From Planococcus citri (lineage: Eukaryota > Arthropoda > Insecta > Hemiptera > Pseudococcidae): a stretch of DNA of 64,000 nucleotides. The stretch spans positions 34,307,230-34,371,229 of the forward strand of contig NC_088677.1 in NCBI RefSeq assembly GCF_950023065.1. Reading direction: 5' to 3'. Positions 1 to 13,264 of the stretch are shown here, piece by piece. The notes beneath the pieces were generated by a model, which saw only the letters and a program-made list of their open reading frames with translations, ran no database searches and was not told where the DNA came from. Both the position numbers and the translations under genes were made by a program. Within the stretch, counting starts at the first letter, position 1; each line of letters opens with the position of its first letter.

Positions 1-216
1 GAAATTATTCTTAAATCACCAGAATTGAAATTGAACGCCATTTTCATAATTTTCTTCCATGTATCTTTATTTAATACTCACATCGTAATAACAATGACGA
101 AAGGTCTGATATACAATTTCAATTACCTCAATACACTTAACTTATGTTTGTTTCTCATCATCACCTAGATTTTCACACATGAAATTTATACCATCCAATA
201 TTGCGTACTATTTTAG

Positions 217-1979
217 GCATATGGAATTGTTTGGAGAGCAATTGATAAGAAATCAAAAACTGAGGTAGCTTTAAAAAAGATCTTCGACGCTTTTCAAAAT
301 AAAACCGATGCTCAAAGAACATATAGAGAAATATTTTATCTCCAAAGGTTCAGTGAACATCCAAATATTGTTCGACTATTTCACATTCACCGAGCGCTCA
401 ATTGTAATGATATTTACCTCGTGTTTGAATACATGGGTGAGCATTATTGAAAACATATACCTATACCTACTCAAAACAGATTTAAGAACAGAAAAATTGA
501 ATAAATCTCTATTTTTTCCAGAGGTGGATCTTCATAAAGTTATAAGAAAAGGTAATATTTTGAAGGATATCCATAATCGTTACATTATATATCAAATTTT
601 GAAAGCCATTGCCTACATACACTCGGCGAATGTAATCCATCGAGACTTAAAGGTAAAATATTTCAAATTTTTTGTTCATGTAGGTAAGGTACCTACCTAC
701 GTAGGTTTGCGTTTCTTACACAAAGTTCATGCAGTTGCCACTCAATATAATACGTTTAATACCCGGAAAATGTTATCGTTAAATCATTTCCCTCTCGAAA
801 TTGCGTGTCAATGTCCTTCCCTCGTTAATTACCCTTGGTTTGCTTGCTTTGTTAAAGCCAGCCAATATACTGCTGAACAGCGAATGCGTTTGTAAAGTGG
901 CAGATTTCGGCTTAGCTAGGTCAGTTCAGGAACAAAATTCTTCATATGGTGAAAGATATGATCCTTCACTTACAGATTACATCGCGACGAGGTGGTACAG
1001 AGCTCCTGAAATTTTAGTCGCATCAAAAATGTAAATTCAATTCATTATTATACTGAATATATTTTCATAAAATGTAGTATTTATAGATACCTAATTATCA
1101 ATTAATCACATCTAGGTATCAAAAAGGAGTTGACATGTGGAGTATCGGTTGTATCTTAGCAGAGTTGTTATTAGGCAGACCGTTATTTCCAGGATCTTCC
1201 ACAATTAATCAAATTGAATTAATTATGTCGACAGTGCCACCGAAATCTAAAGCTGGTAATAATCAAAGATCACAAGCGATCCCTTTCTATTTTTGGATAA
1301 TTTTAATGCGATAAAAAATATCCCATTTTTTCAGATATCAAAGCGATTTCCACAGGTTACGGGAAATCACTATTGGAAAAATTTACTTTCGTTAAATCAC
1401 ATACGCTGAATAAGAAATTAAGACACGTCGACGAAGATGCCTACGATTTACTTTCCAAATTATTGGTTTTCAATCCGTTGCATCGAATTACATCTACAAT
1501 GGCCTTAGAACATCCTTATGTTAATATGTCGGTTTAGTTATCAAACAATTTTAGAAATCCTACTGGTATTTCGCTGACTTTTTTACTTTCCTGTTGACAG
1601 TTTTTTAAACAAACAGGATATCATTCCAATTTCTCCAGTGACTCCGGCTGTTAGAGATGATACCCAATTAACGGTGGACGAATACAGGCAAAAATTATAC
1701 GATGCCATTAGTTTCAATGAATTTACTACGAAAAGAATCAATAGTTATATTCAGTTCGTATTTCTTTCAAAAATTTTGTTCTTCTTTAATTCGATATGAA
1801 ATTACATATGTTATTTTTTCATGTTTTCACTCAGAAAGTCTTGTAATTTGGTGAAAAGGAGCGCAATACAAAATTCGTTCACGACAAAAAGTTATAAATC
1901 AAGTGCAAAATCGACTGAAACTCTGCTAAAACGACAACTAATAAAATCTAGTTTTCCACCATCTCAACGAGTATTTTAA
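217..1979 (+). CDS. MAPK15: MAPK15/ERK7-like MAP kinase, 3' part (first exon lies before the window)
   Basis: This is a serine/threonine MAP kinase of the atypical ERK7/ERK8 class, a family linked to ciliogenesis, autophagy and secretion control. Exons read as 217-436, 522-652, 858-1030, 1116-1255, 1335-1527, 1601-1753 and 1835-1979. All phases join and give 267 residues before a TAA stop. The sequence opens inside the glycine loop (AYGIVWRAID) and continues with VALKK, HRDLKPANILL, DFGLAR (from about 903) and TRWYRAPEI. GVDMWSIGCILAELLLGRPL and GYGKSLLEK follow, then a tail with QLTVDEYRQKLYD that resembles MAPK15 just after the kinase core. The activation motif is TDY (972-980), not the family's usual TEY. 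The tail ends after roughly 100 residues, much shorter than the long C-terminal domain of vertebrate MAPK15. The donor at 1528 (GTCGGT) was chosen because it keeps the frame. The start codon lies outside the window. Confidence 0.9.
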
Positions 1980-2352
1980 AATGATTTACAACAATTACAG
2001 GTAGGTAACTTACATAATTGAATATAATTTTCAATAATTTTAATTAAAATATTGTTTCAATGTAAAGACTAGACTGCACGAAAATTACTGTCCTTGAATG
2101 GAAATACGCATAATGATAGGCAATGACACAAGATATTGATTGTATACAAAATCAACTTTATTTGATTGAACCAATAAGTATAAAAGCTATAATCTCATCA
2201 AAAACATTTTTTTTTTACCTACATTTATATAGGTATCCTAATTCCTAAGCCTATTTTGTATAGAAATGCACGAAATTGATCTCATAAAATTCAACAAAAT
2301 AATAACATAAAAATAATTCAAGTAATAAAAAAAAAAAAAACAAGAAAGCAGC
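1980..2352. other. convergent 3' region between MAPK15 and GMPPA
   Basis: The two genes end tail to tail 373 bp apart, so their 3' UTRs share or abut this space. A reverse-strand AATAAA at 2157-2162 fits polyadenylation of GMPPA. A-rich sequence with an AATAAA near 2327 could serve the forward gene, although it lies close to the GMPPA stop. A run of about 14 A lies near 2327-2340. No coding sequence is seen. Confidence 0.5.
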
Positions 2353-4188
2353 TTATAAAATAATTTCATTTTTAAAACTCCTTGAAAGTTCTTTATATGG
2401 CAAAACGATGGAATTCAATAGAACAACTTCGGCTGGTACTGTTACGCTGCTACCTGCACAGAGAAATTATACCCATAAAATTATAATACATGATCACCAA
2501 CTTACTAAAAGATATTGTTTATGAAAATGAATTTTAATTTACTTGCCTAAAATTGTTATAGATGGATTTAGTTTGCCGTTAGAATTGAACAATGGAAGAT
2601 TATCCATTTTTGCAAATGGTTTGTTTGGATTAGGATCGCATGGAGTACCTTCGACACGTGTCCAAGCACCAATTTTAGAACTCCTGCCAACTACACTGTA
2701 TAAAATCTGCACACAATTTTATAAATTTTTTACGTTTTGTATGAGAAATTTATCAAATATTGTTCAAAATAAAATAATTTCTTAAACGAGTACTTACCAA
2801 GCTGTGATTTGATATACTAGCTCCTGATAATATAATGGATTCTCGGATTCTGACACCGGGTCCTATATGCACATTGGCTCCGATACTAACATTTGGACCC
2901 AGCTGCGACAATATAACATGAATAAGTACATTACATACATTGGTATTTTTAATAAAATATTTCATCTGATACTCGAACTAACCACAGCAGTATGGTGAAT
3001 ATAGGCAGTTGGATGAATAAACACGTCTCCAATAATTTTAGGAATTTGTTTAATTTGCCTGTCTTGGATACCTAATCCAGTTAAACGCTCCGGATGACGT
3101 TTCTTATAAAGTTGCAAGCAATGCCTATTCGCATAAATAGCCGAACCAGCGGATTTCAATTGAGACCACCAATTTGTCGTTTGATAAACGAATGCTTTAC
3201 CGGTACCTGCCATCGGGCGAAGTACTTCTTGTTCGAGTTCAATAATAGCAGAATTATTCTTAGACGTCAAATCTTCACTGTGAAAAAGAAGAATTACAAA
3301 TAAATAAACAGATAATAATAAGACCATACTCGAATAGTTTGAGCTCTCACAAGAAAACTTCTTCTTTCTTTTTGAAAACTGTAGCTAGCATCTGAAATAT
3401 ATCCAAAGAGCAAAGGTAAACTCCGCAGTTTACCAAAGTCGAAACAAATGTTGATGGTTTCTCTACGTAATGTAATATTTCACCGCTGTTTTTATCACTA
3501 ACAATACATCCTGTAAATATCAATGTTCAAAATTAGGTATGTAGGTACGTTTACGAAGCCAATTTCGAAGAAAGAAATATACCAACCATAATTCACGGAT
3601 TGATTTCTAGTCGCTTCTGTTCCTAGGACAACAATCAAAGCTTCTTTTTCTCCGTAACAATCGCACATTTCTAAAAGAGGAAAATCACCGCAAACGTCAC
3701 CATTGATGACGAAAAATGCGGTTGGATTTCCGCAGCGAATCTGATCTCGAAAATGATACATGCCTCCTCCAGTTCCCAACGGCACGAATTCTTGTAAATA
3801 TCTGAAACGAGGAGGTAATTATTACTGACTGAATAAACTCTCAATCGACGACCCAACAACTGTATGGATTCAATTTACCTTATAGCAATTTTATATTCTT
3901 GTATCATCTCTTGGACAAACGAAATGAGATCTGATTGAGGATAGTAACCAAGAAGAATTATTTCTTTTAGCTCTGGTATGCGAACGCATGCTTCTATATG
4001 GTGTTGAATTATAGGTAAGCCAGCAACAGGGAATAAAGGTTTTGGTATATCTAACGATAAAGGTCTGAATCTGGTTCCTGTAGCAAAAAATTAGTTGTAA
4101 GTATACTTATCAAAATAGAATAATAGAGGTTTTCGTTGTCAATCCTACCTTTCAAAGGACCACCAATTAAAATGACTGCTTTCAGCAT
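2353..4188 (-). CDS. GMPPA: mannose-1-phosphate guanylyltransferase regulatory subunit alpha (GMPPA), complete
   Basis: GMPPA is the cytosolic partner of GMPPB and acts as a GDP-mannose-sensing regulatory subunit. It tunes GDP-mannose supply for N-glycans, O-mannosylation and GPI anchors. Eight exons on the reverse strand: 4188-4149, 4077-3879, 3801-3587, 3510-3351, 3277-2983, 2902-2798, 2706-2547 and 2453-2353. Phases all agree and give 424 residues, against 420 in human. The N-terminal nucleotidyltransferase domain starts MLKAVILIGGPLKGTRFRPL and includes PKPLFPVAG, VPLGTGGGMYHF and FFVINGDVCGDFP. The C-terminal left-handed beta-helix has hexapeptide-like repeats (GPNVSIGANVHIGPGVRI) followed by VEGTPCDPNPNKPF. 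The protein ends KELSRSFKNEIIL, close to the human C-terminus. The start is the only in-frame Met beside the conserved N-terminus. The intron between exons 7 and 8 uses a GC donor. Confidence 0.95.
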
Positions 4189-4859
4189 AATTCTGCTGGG
4201 AAAAATATTATAAGATGACTTTCTGCAAACTATTTACACGTAGAATATACCTAATGTTTTTCATTTAATTACGAAGGATTAATTAAAATGATAAATCGCC
4301 CGATGCCCGAACCGGAGCCACACCGGAATAAACAAGCTCCAAATCATCAACAACGCAATTACTGATAACAACTGTACCGTAATTGTATATGTAAATACTT
4401 CGTAATTTCAACGTTTTTAAATGATTTTTATCGATTTTAAATTTCACTTTTTCAAAGTTTTGGTGTGTCATGCCACTGCGTCCTGCCCTGCGGCTGCGTC
4501 TGTCTTTTAAATTTCATTTCTGCGTTCACTCTTTCAATTCGACGTTCATTGCATTCATCTCTCAACTCTCATCCTCAATCCTCATCCACGAATTCATCAT
4601 AAATTTCAACTTTCAAGTTCACCGAGTCTTTCTCGAGTCTTGTAGGTAAGGTACGTAAGGTAGCTGATTTCTACATTTTTTTTTTCATTCTAATCATTTT
4701 TTGTAAAACTCTGAATAATTTTTAAATTAATTAAATTTCAACCTGCTTTATGTAAATTAATATTTTCATCATTCATTATAGTTGAAAATCTCGTTCTTGT
4801 TTCGTTTCGTGAATATAAATATAACCTGCGATTTTCAATGCTCCATTTGATTTGATTCG

Positions 4860-4890
<31 letters not shown>

Positions 4891-5361
4891 TAATTCAGAA
4901 AAATTTAATGAGTTAGAACGTTCAAATAATTGATGGGCTGGGCTATGACTGGGCTTAATAGTTCAAAGCAGATGGAAACGATTAATGTGCTTTTATTTTG
5001 AAAAAATGTATTACAATTGTAATAAAAACAATGATAAGAACATTAAATAAAGAAAAAGAACAATAATATGTACCAAAGTAAAAATAAATAGACGTACGGT
5101 AATAATAAAATGAAAATTTTGAAATAAGATTGCCCCAAAAAAACTACACACATACGTACAGCACAAATTGTACATTAAAATTTAAAATAGGTACCAATAG
5201 CGTAAAAGTCGACGTATTATTCTGGAATACCTACGTATCCAGATTCAGAATTTTTCTGTCCTAGTCATGATGAGGTTGATTATTCCTTTAAAATAGGTAT
5301 ACATAAGTAATTGAAGCCATTCCACTCTCCCTATCCCTTTCTTTCTCAACATGTTTTTTTC
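4189..5361. other. intergenic: GMPPA promoter side and calcyphosin-like 3' UTR
   Basis: The left part holds the 5' flank of GMPPA. The right part holds the presumed 3' UTR of the calcyphosin-like gene, with a reverse AATAAA near 4993-4998. A run of 29 T occupies 4860-4888. No supported coding sequence is seen; the short open frame at 4283-4471 resembles no family I recognise. Confidence 0.5.
4860..4888. repeat. poly-T tract, 29 nt
   Basis: An uninterrupted homopolymer of T, followed by AG. It could be a retroposon tail in reverse orientation or plain slippage. It is too simple to assign. Confidence 0.8.
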
Positions 5362-6302
5362 TTAAAGTTGAAACGCTTGACGAATCATTAAATCAAAATA
5401 TATGTCGTTGTCAATTGAGGCACTTATACCGGAATAATAGTTCATGAATTCTTCTTCGGTTACCTGAAATTAAAATTTCCAATTTCAAAATAGAAAAACT
5501 GTTTGATGAATTTATGCGTCGTCGTGAACTCACTTTTCCATCAATAATACCATCTTGTTCAAATACAGCCAAGAACTGTTTCAGAATTTGTTCGTCGGTC
5601 TCTTCTCCACTTAAATATCGAGGATGCATTTTGACAGAGTACACATTTTTCAAGTCTTCAAGAGTGATTTCTCCATCACCAGTTTGGTCGATTTTTTTGA
5701 AAGCTTCTTTGAGAACCTTGATACGCATAGGAGACATGGGCGGCTGCAGTATTCAAATGAAAAATAGGTTTGTGAAAATAAATTCAAGTCGCAAAAGTGG
5801 ACAGTTTTTCAAAATGAGCCGAAGATAGGTGAATATTATCAAAGCAAGGTTTACTTACGCGAATAGCGATTATAAATTCAGTCATTTCAATTGCTCCGCT
5901 GTTATCTTTATCGAATCGTGAAAATAAAATTTTGCTTTGTTCATCAGATAGTTTTAGGCCCGATTCTTCAATTCCTTTCGCAAACTCTTCGTAATTTAAT
6001 GACTTATTTCCATCATCATCCATACGCCGGAACACTCTACGAATCACATGATACTTATTACAGATCAAGTATGGCCAGTATGGGTACCTATTACAGACCA
6101 AATTTAATCGTGTGAATGTGTACTTGTACCTTCCCAAACCTAAAATTCCTGTAGAACCTCTCGCGAGACAAAGATAGCGTAATTTTTCCAGAGGATCTGT
6201 GGCTTGATCTGCGAGTTTTCGAGCTAGCGATTTGTCTTCAGCTTCTTGCTGGCGAGCTGCAGCTTTTCTTTGCCACATATCGTACTTCCTAGGTACATAC
6301 AT
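5362..6302 (-). CDS. CAPSL: calcyphosin-like EF-hand protein (5' end uncertain)
   Basis: This is a soluble calcium-binding protein of the calcyphosine/CAPSL family, which in animals is associated with ciliated or flagellated cells. Exons on the reverse strand: about 6302-6130, 6036-5859, 5743-5534 and 5463-5362. Phases are consistent and give up to 220 residues (human CAPSL 208). The family signature is clear: DPLEKLRYLCLARGSTGILGLGR, then VFRRMDDDGN and RPPMSP. EF-hand 1 loop is DDDGNKSLNYEE, EF-hand 2 DKDNSGAIEMTE, EF-hand 3 DQTGDGEITLED. EF-hand 4 is looser (EQDGIIDGKVTEEEF). The protein ends MIRQAFQL, like MRTAWKL in human. The first exon may begin at an acceptor (CCTAG) just before 6288, so the true start could lie in an unseen upstream exon. 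An alternative start is the Met in KYDMWQRK. Confidence 0.88.
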
Positions 6303-9300
6303 ATAAAATATAAATAATTGATAAGTTAAACGTTATATATTCATCATTAAAAAAATAAGAAGAAGAAAGAAAGAAAAACAGCGAAAGTTCCACGAGTGAT
6401 TTTCATATTTTTAAACACGATTGAGTACCATAAGTAGGTAGGTAGCTACTGTTTAGGTTCTTGAACTTATTAAATCATTATGAACATTGCAAATTACTAT
6501 TATTGATACACCGGTGCATATGATCAATTTAATCAAGTATGTTGCGTCTACTTTTCATCATAGATCAGGTATATAATGTAGAGTGCAAATCAATTATACT
6601 AGTCCGTGAGAAAAGAGCTCATTTAGTCGTTGCTGGGATGAGAAAAAAATTTTAATTTCTAAAAATTACTCGAATCTTCTCCATTATCTGTAACCATACC
6701 AGCAGATTCTAACCAGCTGTGGATGTGGGGTAAGATCTTTGAACCTCCTCTTTTTGTCGATAGATTTTCGAAAGATCGTAAAAGCAAAGGCATCTCTCAA
6801 CCCATCATCGGAACTTTTGTTACCCAACCTAAAATTTGGTGGTCATGCAGACGAAATTATAATTGACAGTTCTTTTTTTTTCGACGTAACGACGACGACT
6901 AATGAGTTATTTTATTACTAATTGCAATATTTATACATAGGCACATTATTTTCAATTTTTGCCGCATAAAATGAATAAAAAGTTGATCGTTTGAAATAAT
7001 TGTAAATAAGCAAGTAGGCAATTAAAATTTAAAAAATCGTATGCTGAAGTTAAGGATTTTAAATGAAATTTTCTTGTGTCAGTGTTGAACAAAAAGTACG
7101 ATAGACCTATTTTTATTCGAAATAGGTATTGAAATTTGTGCAAATTAAAAATAATCACTTACCGATATAAATTTTACGAATGTCTCAAAACTCGGTAATA
7201 AGCTCAAATTGGTGTTTATTTATTAAGTCACCTATACAAAATTCAACAGTTTGTTTCGGTGTACTATTACGGAATTGACGAGGATGAGCGATAATGGATA
7301 CTCAAATGAAACGATTGTTTTAACGATATGATAACACAATTGAATGAATGCCTAACCCAAAAATTCTCTGTTCGTACTTGAAGTTTTTAAACGGAAATCG
7401 AATTGTTCATGTCAAAAGATGTGCCCGACTACGTTTTAGACGGGCAATTTTCAATCTAGAACGGCACCATTCACCGAGACAAAATTATAAGCCCCACCCA
7501 AAATTGATCGATCCGAAAATATAATGCGTCTTTTCTAGTTTTTGTTGTCATTGCATCTTGAGAGATATATAAAAATTGGATTCATTTTATTAAAAATGAA
7601 TAAATAGAATGAACACATCTACTCAGAAACATAAAAATTTTAAAAATAAAAAAAAAGGAAAACTACCTATTAATTTATTAGGTCACTGGAAAATTGATTT
7701 GCGTGTTCAGTTATACAAAGCACAAGCATTTTTAAGTACCTACACGCAGTACATTTCAATTCTGAGCCTTTGTATTGTACTCAAAGTTTCGCTCGCAATA
7801 TTGCAACACTGAAAGCAGCTTTTTCGATCGCAATACGTTTAAATATACGTAGTCCCGCCCCAAAATTGCGAAAGATGTTGATGATTCATCTCTTTTTTTT
7901 TCTATTCGATGACGAATTCTATGACATTGAACTTGGAAAAAGACATTTTGTTACTCAAACATCCCAAAAATTATTATTGCCGTAGTACCTCAACATAATG
8001 TAGTAAGAAGGAGAGAAACAAGAAATGAAGAGGTTATATTAGGGCTACCATTATTTTTTTTCTTCGATTTTTTAATAATACAATGAATTTGAAACAAATC
8101 AAATCCTCAAAACTCTTCAACTATAGTAAATTTTTTTAATTTAATAAAATTTAATATTTGACTGAAAATCAAGTTTCCTGTGGAACTTTCTCCAATCTTT
8201 TGATTTTTGGAGACTAATTTCAAGGTTTTTTGACATGTCGCAAGCTTACAGGATTTCAATTATTTTGTTGTTTTTTGTTTTAGGTAATAGGTACTCATAA
8301 TCTTCTTCAGGCTTTTTGCTTTTTTGTATTTGTTTTTTGGTTTATTTTTTTTTATAAAAAAATCTGTAAACCAAACACTTTATTAAAAACTGGGCACATT
8401 GATTTTTGAAGAAGAAATTCAATTTTCATTTTCGTTTTAACAGTGAATAAAAAAGACCAATTTTTGAAAAAATCACAACCTCCTTGTCAAAGTTACTCTA
8501 CTTTAGCGTCCAATTACCTATTTCATGGATCCATGCATATTATAAAAAGAAAACACCAAAAAATGAAAGAAATCTCCGTAGCACGATTTAAATGCTTCAT
8601 AAAATCAAACGAGATGATTGGTACCTAATACTTATATTCGAAGTGCGAACCAAACAGCCATAACTTGACATGGACCCAGGCTTCAATTATCACCTACTCG
8701 ACTTGATTAAATTAGAAAAAAAAATCGGTCTTCTAGGTGAATTACTCGTCGTGTATGGTGCACTTTCACCAATATTGTACGTACCTATATGTCTAGCTAA
8801 TTGGACATTTCGGTGGTTAGTAGCCTATGGGATAAATAATTCATCGTTGATATGACAGTTTAAGTGGAAAATTGGCTGTAAATTCATTTTCAATCGATAG
8901 TCTTTGAATAAATAAAACGTTTTTGGACGAAAAACTCATTTGCTAAAATCGCGTGTATGTTTCAAAGTTCAAAGCTTTATAGTTTAACGATTCTCTTTTT
9001 AATCCTGATGCAAAAGCCATTAAAACCATTGATATCAAAAATACATTATCGCAAATATTGCATATTTAATAGCAGACAGAACTCATAACACATTCAATAG
9101 TATATGTAGGTAGGTACAGGTACCTAGGTTAGGTTCTGATATCTATTTTATGCTTTCATTTTCATTATATACTTTGTTATAACTTCGAATTCCAGTAATG
9201 GAAGATTTTTATCGGAAACGAAAATACACTGCGGACGAGTTTATTATCTTCTGCTCTTTGCATTGCCGCCTTTCTGTAAGTAACTAGGCAGTCATCTCTA

Positions 9301-12300
9301 CCTATAATGCGATTCAATATTCTCGCCGCATTTCCAGACTTCCAGTCACAATTTCATTCATAGAATATTGTCTGCAATGTATAACACACATAACCCATGC
9401 ATAACCCACCACTACTGTGTGTCAGTTGTTAGCTAGTGGGAGTAACAATAAAAAAAGTACACCTGAGCCTGACAAACACCCTCGTTGACGCAGTTGGACA
9501 TTTCCGCTGAGGTACTCGTACTTTTACGAACCGATCACACACTAATGGTACAAGAAGTACCTCCTGTGTAGCATAATTTACCAACTTAATCACAAATACC
9601 TACTTTTATTATTGAAATGTTGACATATTGTATGTATACTTCACCTCTCCTGTAATAAATATCTCTGTAAATGCACTTGGACAACATTGTAATGAATGGC
9701 CTATCTATCTATTTGAAAAATATATCTACACTATGACAGAAAAAGAAAGTGGAAAAATTATTTCTGACTGTGCTGCGACTGTGAGCGCACTCATAGAGTA
9801 TAATGAATCGTTTCGATTCATTTTTTAATTGTAGTCTTATGTAACGATTATTATATTTTTTCATCAATGGATTCTTTCATTCAATTAGTTATAGCAAGAT
9901 TTTAGAAAAAATTTGATCATTTGCAGAGATCTTTCTCAAAGTGTAACGAATTAGGATGTCTACTTACACTTTATTTATTTAAAAATGAAAAATTCGTTCA
10001 CCAAAAGTTTAAAAAGAAAAAATACATAAGTGTCTCGTACGTAGGTGAGCTGGTAATTGGTATACGCACTTATGGCTTATCGGTTATATCCTACAAACAA
10101 AAAAGATATCTTACAAATGCAGCCGAAAAGCAATCAGTGTGAATGCACTTAAGAAAACCTTTGTAAGTAAGTAACAATTCAACCCCTCTGCATAATACAT
10201 ATATTAAACTGTTCGCTATAGTGTAAGGTATTAGTCATGTGCTGTACCCTAGATATCTGTTACCTACGTGAATGACCACATGGAAATAATAATGTAATAA
10301 CGCGTTCGTTAATGTAGACTTATTTTCAATATTTTTTGTTCGTGTTGGTGCGAAAATGTTTATGTTTATTGCAATTACCTAATGGTTAATAATTATTTAA
10401 TGTGAAAAAAATGTTTGAAGATTTTTCATCTTGTTACCACTTTGTTGCCTTTTATTAAAAGTGAGTACAAAATTTATCTAAGAATATTTTTTATAGCTAA
10501 GTATATCTAATGGCGATGTTCAAGTTATTTTAACCATGTAATAAGTGAGAATTAAGTAGGTATACCAATCAACTGGTAACTTTTGGGCATTATTAATGCA
10601 TTATTTACGAGTTATAAGTGTATCTAACCCATACTGAATCCATATATCGACTTTTCATTAGGTACTTTCCATAAAGATCAAGTATACCTAGGTAGTACAT
10701 AGAACTAGATAAGTATACCTTTACCTACCTACCGGTCCTATGTATTTTCCCCTGATTTCATTGAATAAAACAGGAGTGTGTGAGAGAGAGAGGTAGGGTT
10801 GCTATGGCCAATTGGGCTGTAACTCAAAAATTTGAAAATTTCCATATTGTGGATCCATGTTTGATGTTCCCATTTTTTTCGAGAATTTTGGACATGAGCG
10901 TTTTCATACATATTTTTAAATAAAACATTAAATGTTTTATCGGAATGCTCCCTTTGCAAAAATGGTAAAAATCTGCCTTCCAAAATATCGAAGTTCAGTA
11001 TTTTGGATGTGTAGGTAGGTTGGAAATTGATCATTTTGATCTGAATTCACAATCATCCACGAAAAAATGTTTGCATTTTGATAAAAATCACGAAATTGAG
11101 CACGTTTACTTACAGCAGATTTTTGAACCCCTGAAAAATTTGATAAGTCGTATTCGATTATCAAGATTATTTTGAACGTTATTATGTAATTCTGCAGTTC
11201 TAATCAAAATTACATTAATTTTTTTTAAACTCAATTTTTGAATAAGTATATGTTTGATATTTCAAAGGCTTGTGCTGTTTCAAAAAAAATGAAAAAATTC
11301 AATTTAGGTACTTACATTCACTTTTGTTAAAATTTTAAGTAAAAATGTTGGTAAGCCTCCTCTAAATTTATTTTGCAAAAATTTGTCTTAATTTAAATTC
11401 TGAATGAAAATTTTTGAAAAATTTATTTTATAAAAATTCGAGCTAGCTGAATCTAAGTAAATAATTTATTTTAATTGGCAGCTGCTACGAAAATTCATAT
11501 AAAATTTATGAGTAAAAAACTCAAGTTTTGATTTTCCGTGAATTTCAAGCAAGAATAGGTGAATTGTGGTATTTCTTGAAAGAAACTGTAATGTTTTAGA
11601 TTTTCAAACTAGAAAAATTGGGTTTCAATTCTTCTATTTTGAACCTGATTTTTTTTTTTTTTTTTTTTTTTTTTGAAGAAAATTTACAAATGCCAACTTG
11701 AAATTGTTGAAGTCATTTCCAAAATCTCGTTCAATTCTAATCTGGAAAAAATGCGTAAAAAATTTGAAAATTGTATTTTTGATTTGCTATAGCAAATTTA
11801 TGAAGATGATCATTTATATTTTCTCTTTGGAATTTCCATGGAAAAATGAAGAGCACAAAAATTGAGTCTAAATCACTATTTTCCCTGAATATTGGTTCAA
11901 TCCTAACTTTCAGTGTTGATAAATTTGAAAACAATTTCCATCATGATTAGTTGATGTTAAAAAAATAATACAGTTCCTACCTAAGTATATTTGCCATTCC
12001 CTCGCCAAAATGAGAACCCGCCAGTGATTTTCAATCTGATCGTAATAATTAACCAAGCCTGAAAACTAACGTAGTTGCTATTTTTATTTAAAGCTTCAAT
12101 TTCTTGCAATTACATAGATAGGTACATAAATACACATAATCATGTAAACTGACTTCCTGTACAATTTGAAATTTGAGAATCTCATCAAAAGACACATTTA
12201 CTCAACGATGCATTTTCTCGCAAAATCATCAAAAAAAAAAAAAAAAAAAACAGTCGATGAGAAAATACGAGAGAGAATTTTCACATACGAATTAATCAAT

Positions 12301-12961
12301 TACGTCAGCTGTTTTTCGAACATCCGATAATCTAACGATACGCAACGTACATAGGTACTTGTAATTGCTGCCGGAGATACCTACCTAGTACCTACCTATA
12401 AATCGAGGGGTATGCAAGGGGGGAAGTTTTTCATCCGTTAGGATATCTACATCCAATAACAATGGATAATTACAAATAAAATGATCACCGTACAATTGTG
12501 CATGGCTATACACTTTGAAGGACAATTATGATTCCATGTATCACAGCATCGCACGTTTTTTGTATAGTTGAAAATATCCGATACGATAGTATATACAGTG
12601 CGTATTTTCGTAGTATCTCTACCTACAACAACTTGTCAATCTGTATCGACTATCGATGACAAGTGTAGGTACCGAGATTACATTTTAATTAATTTACAAG
12701 CTAATACAGATACATGTAAATGACAATCATTCGTATCGGGCGTGTTCTTTATTTTGCGCAATTTTTGAAATGATAACGTACTTCAATAAAGTAGAGATAC
12801 CTTACCTACCTACTTGAAGTAATAGTGTATCGCGAGTAATGCGTTAAATACTACGTACGTGTTTCGATTCGCGGTGTAAAAACAAAAAAAAATTGTATGA
12901 AGTGTTATACTTGCTTACTTATAATTGTTACCGGGTGTATTTTATTTCATTTTAGGGCAAA
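6303..12961. other. 6.6-kb region without a recognised gene
   Basis: AT-rich sequence with scattered short open frames, none resembling a family I know. It probably contains the 5' end of the calcyphosin-like gene and the regulatory flank of the first candidate rhophilin exon. The acceptor directly before 12962 implies a non-coding upstream exon somewhere here. T- and A-runs occur near 11650-11674 and 12230-12250. TAGGTA/TACCTA strings are frequent, for example 9109-9130 and 12365-12400. Confidence 0.5.
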
Positions 12962-13264
12962 ATGGAAAATGATAAACGTAAACAAACCATTAATAAAACC
13001 ATTCATTTTTTATACGACATAGAATACGTTAAACATTACAATTATTACGACGAACTGGAAGCGGAAAGTTTGATGAAAAAAACGCAAAACGAAGAGCTCA
13101 AGATGGTCGAAAACAAATCAATCAGAAGGTGTCACGAAAATGGCAAGAAAAATAATATAGACGATAAAGAAAATGTTGAAAATGAAACTGGATTTGACGA
13201 CGACGTAGACGACGAAGATGAGAATTGGGATAAGAAAGGATATTGCAGTTTCGCTTTCGTTAGG
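12962..13264 (+). CDS. candidate alternative first coding exon of rhophilin (exon 1a)
   Basis: An exon-like 101-codon block that begins ATG in a good context (CAAAATGG) right after an acceptor (CATTTTAG). It ends at AGG followed by a strong GTGAGT donor. The exon ends in phase 0, exactly as required to join the second rhophilin exon at 44194, just as the other first exon at 17822 does. The peptide is charged. A basic start (MENDKRKQTINK) leads into an acidic stretch (FDDDVDDEDENWDKKGYC) before the splice. I recognise no domain, and the link to rhophilin is inferred from strand, order and phase. It could instead be the start of an independent gene whose other exons I could not find. Confidence 0.5.
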
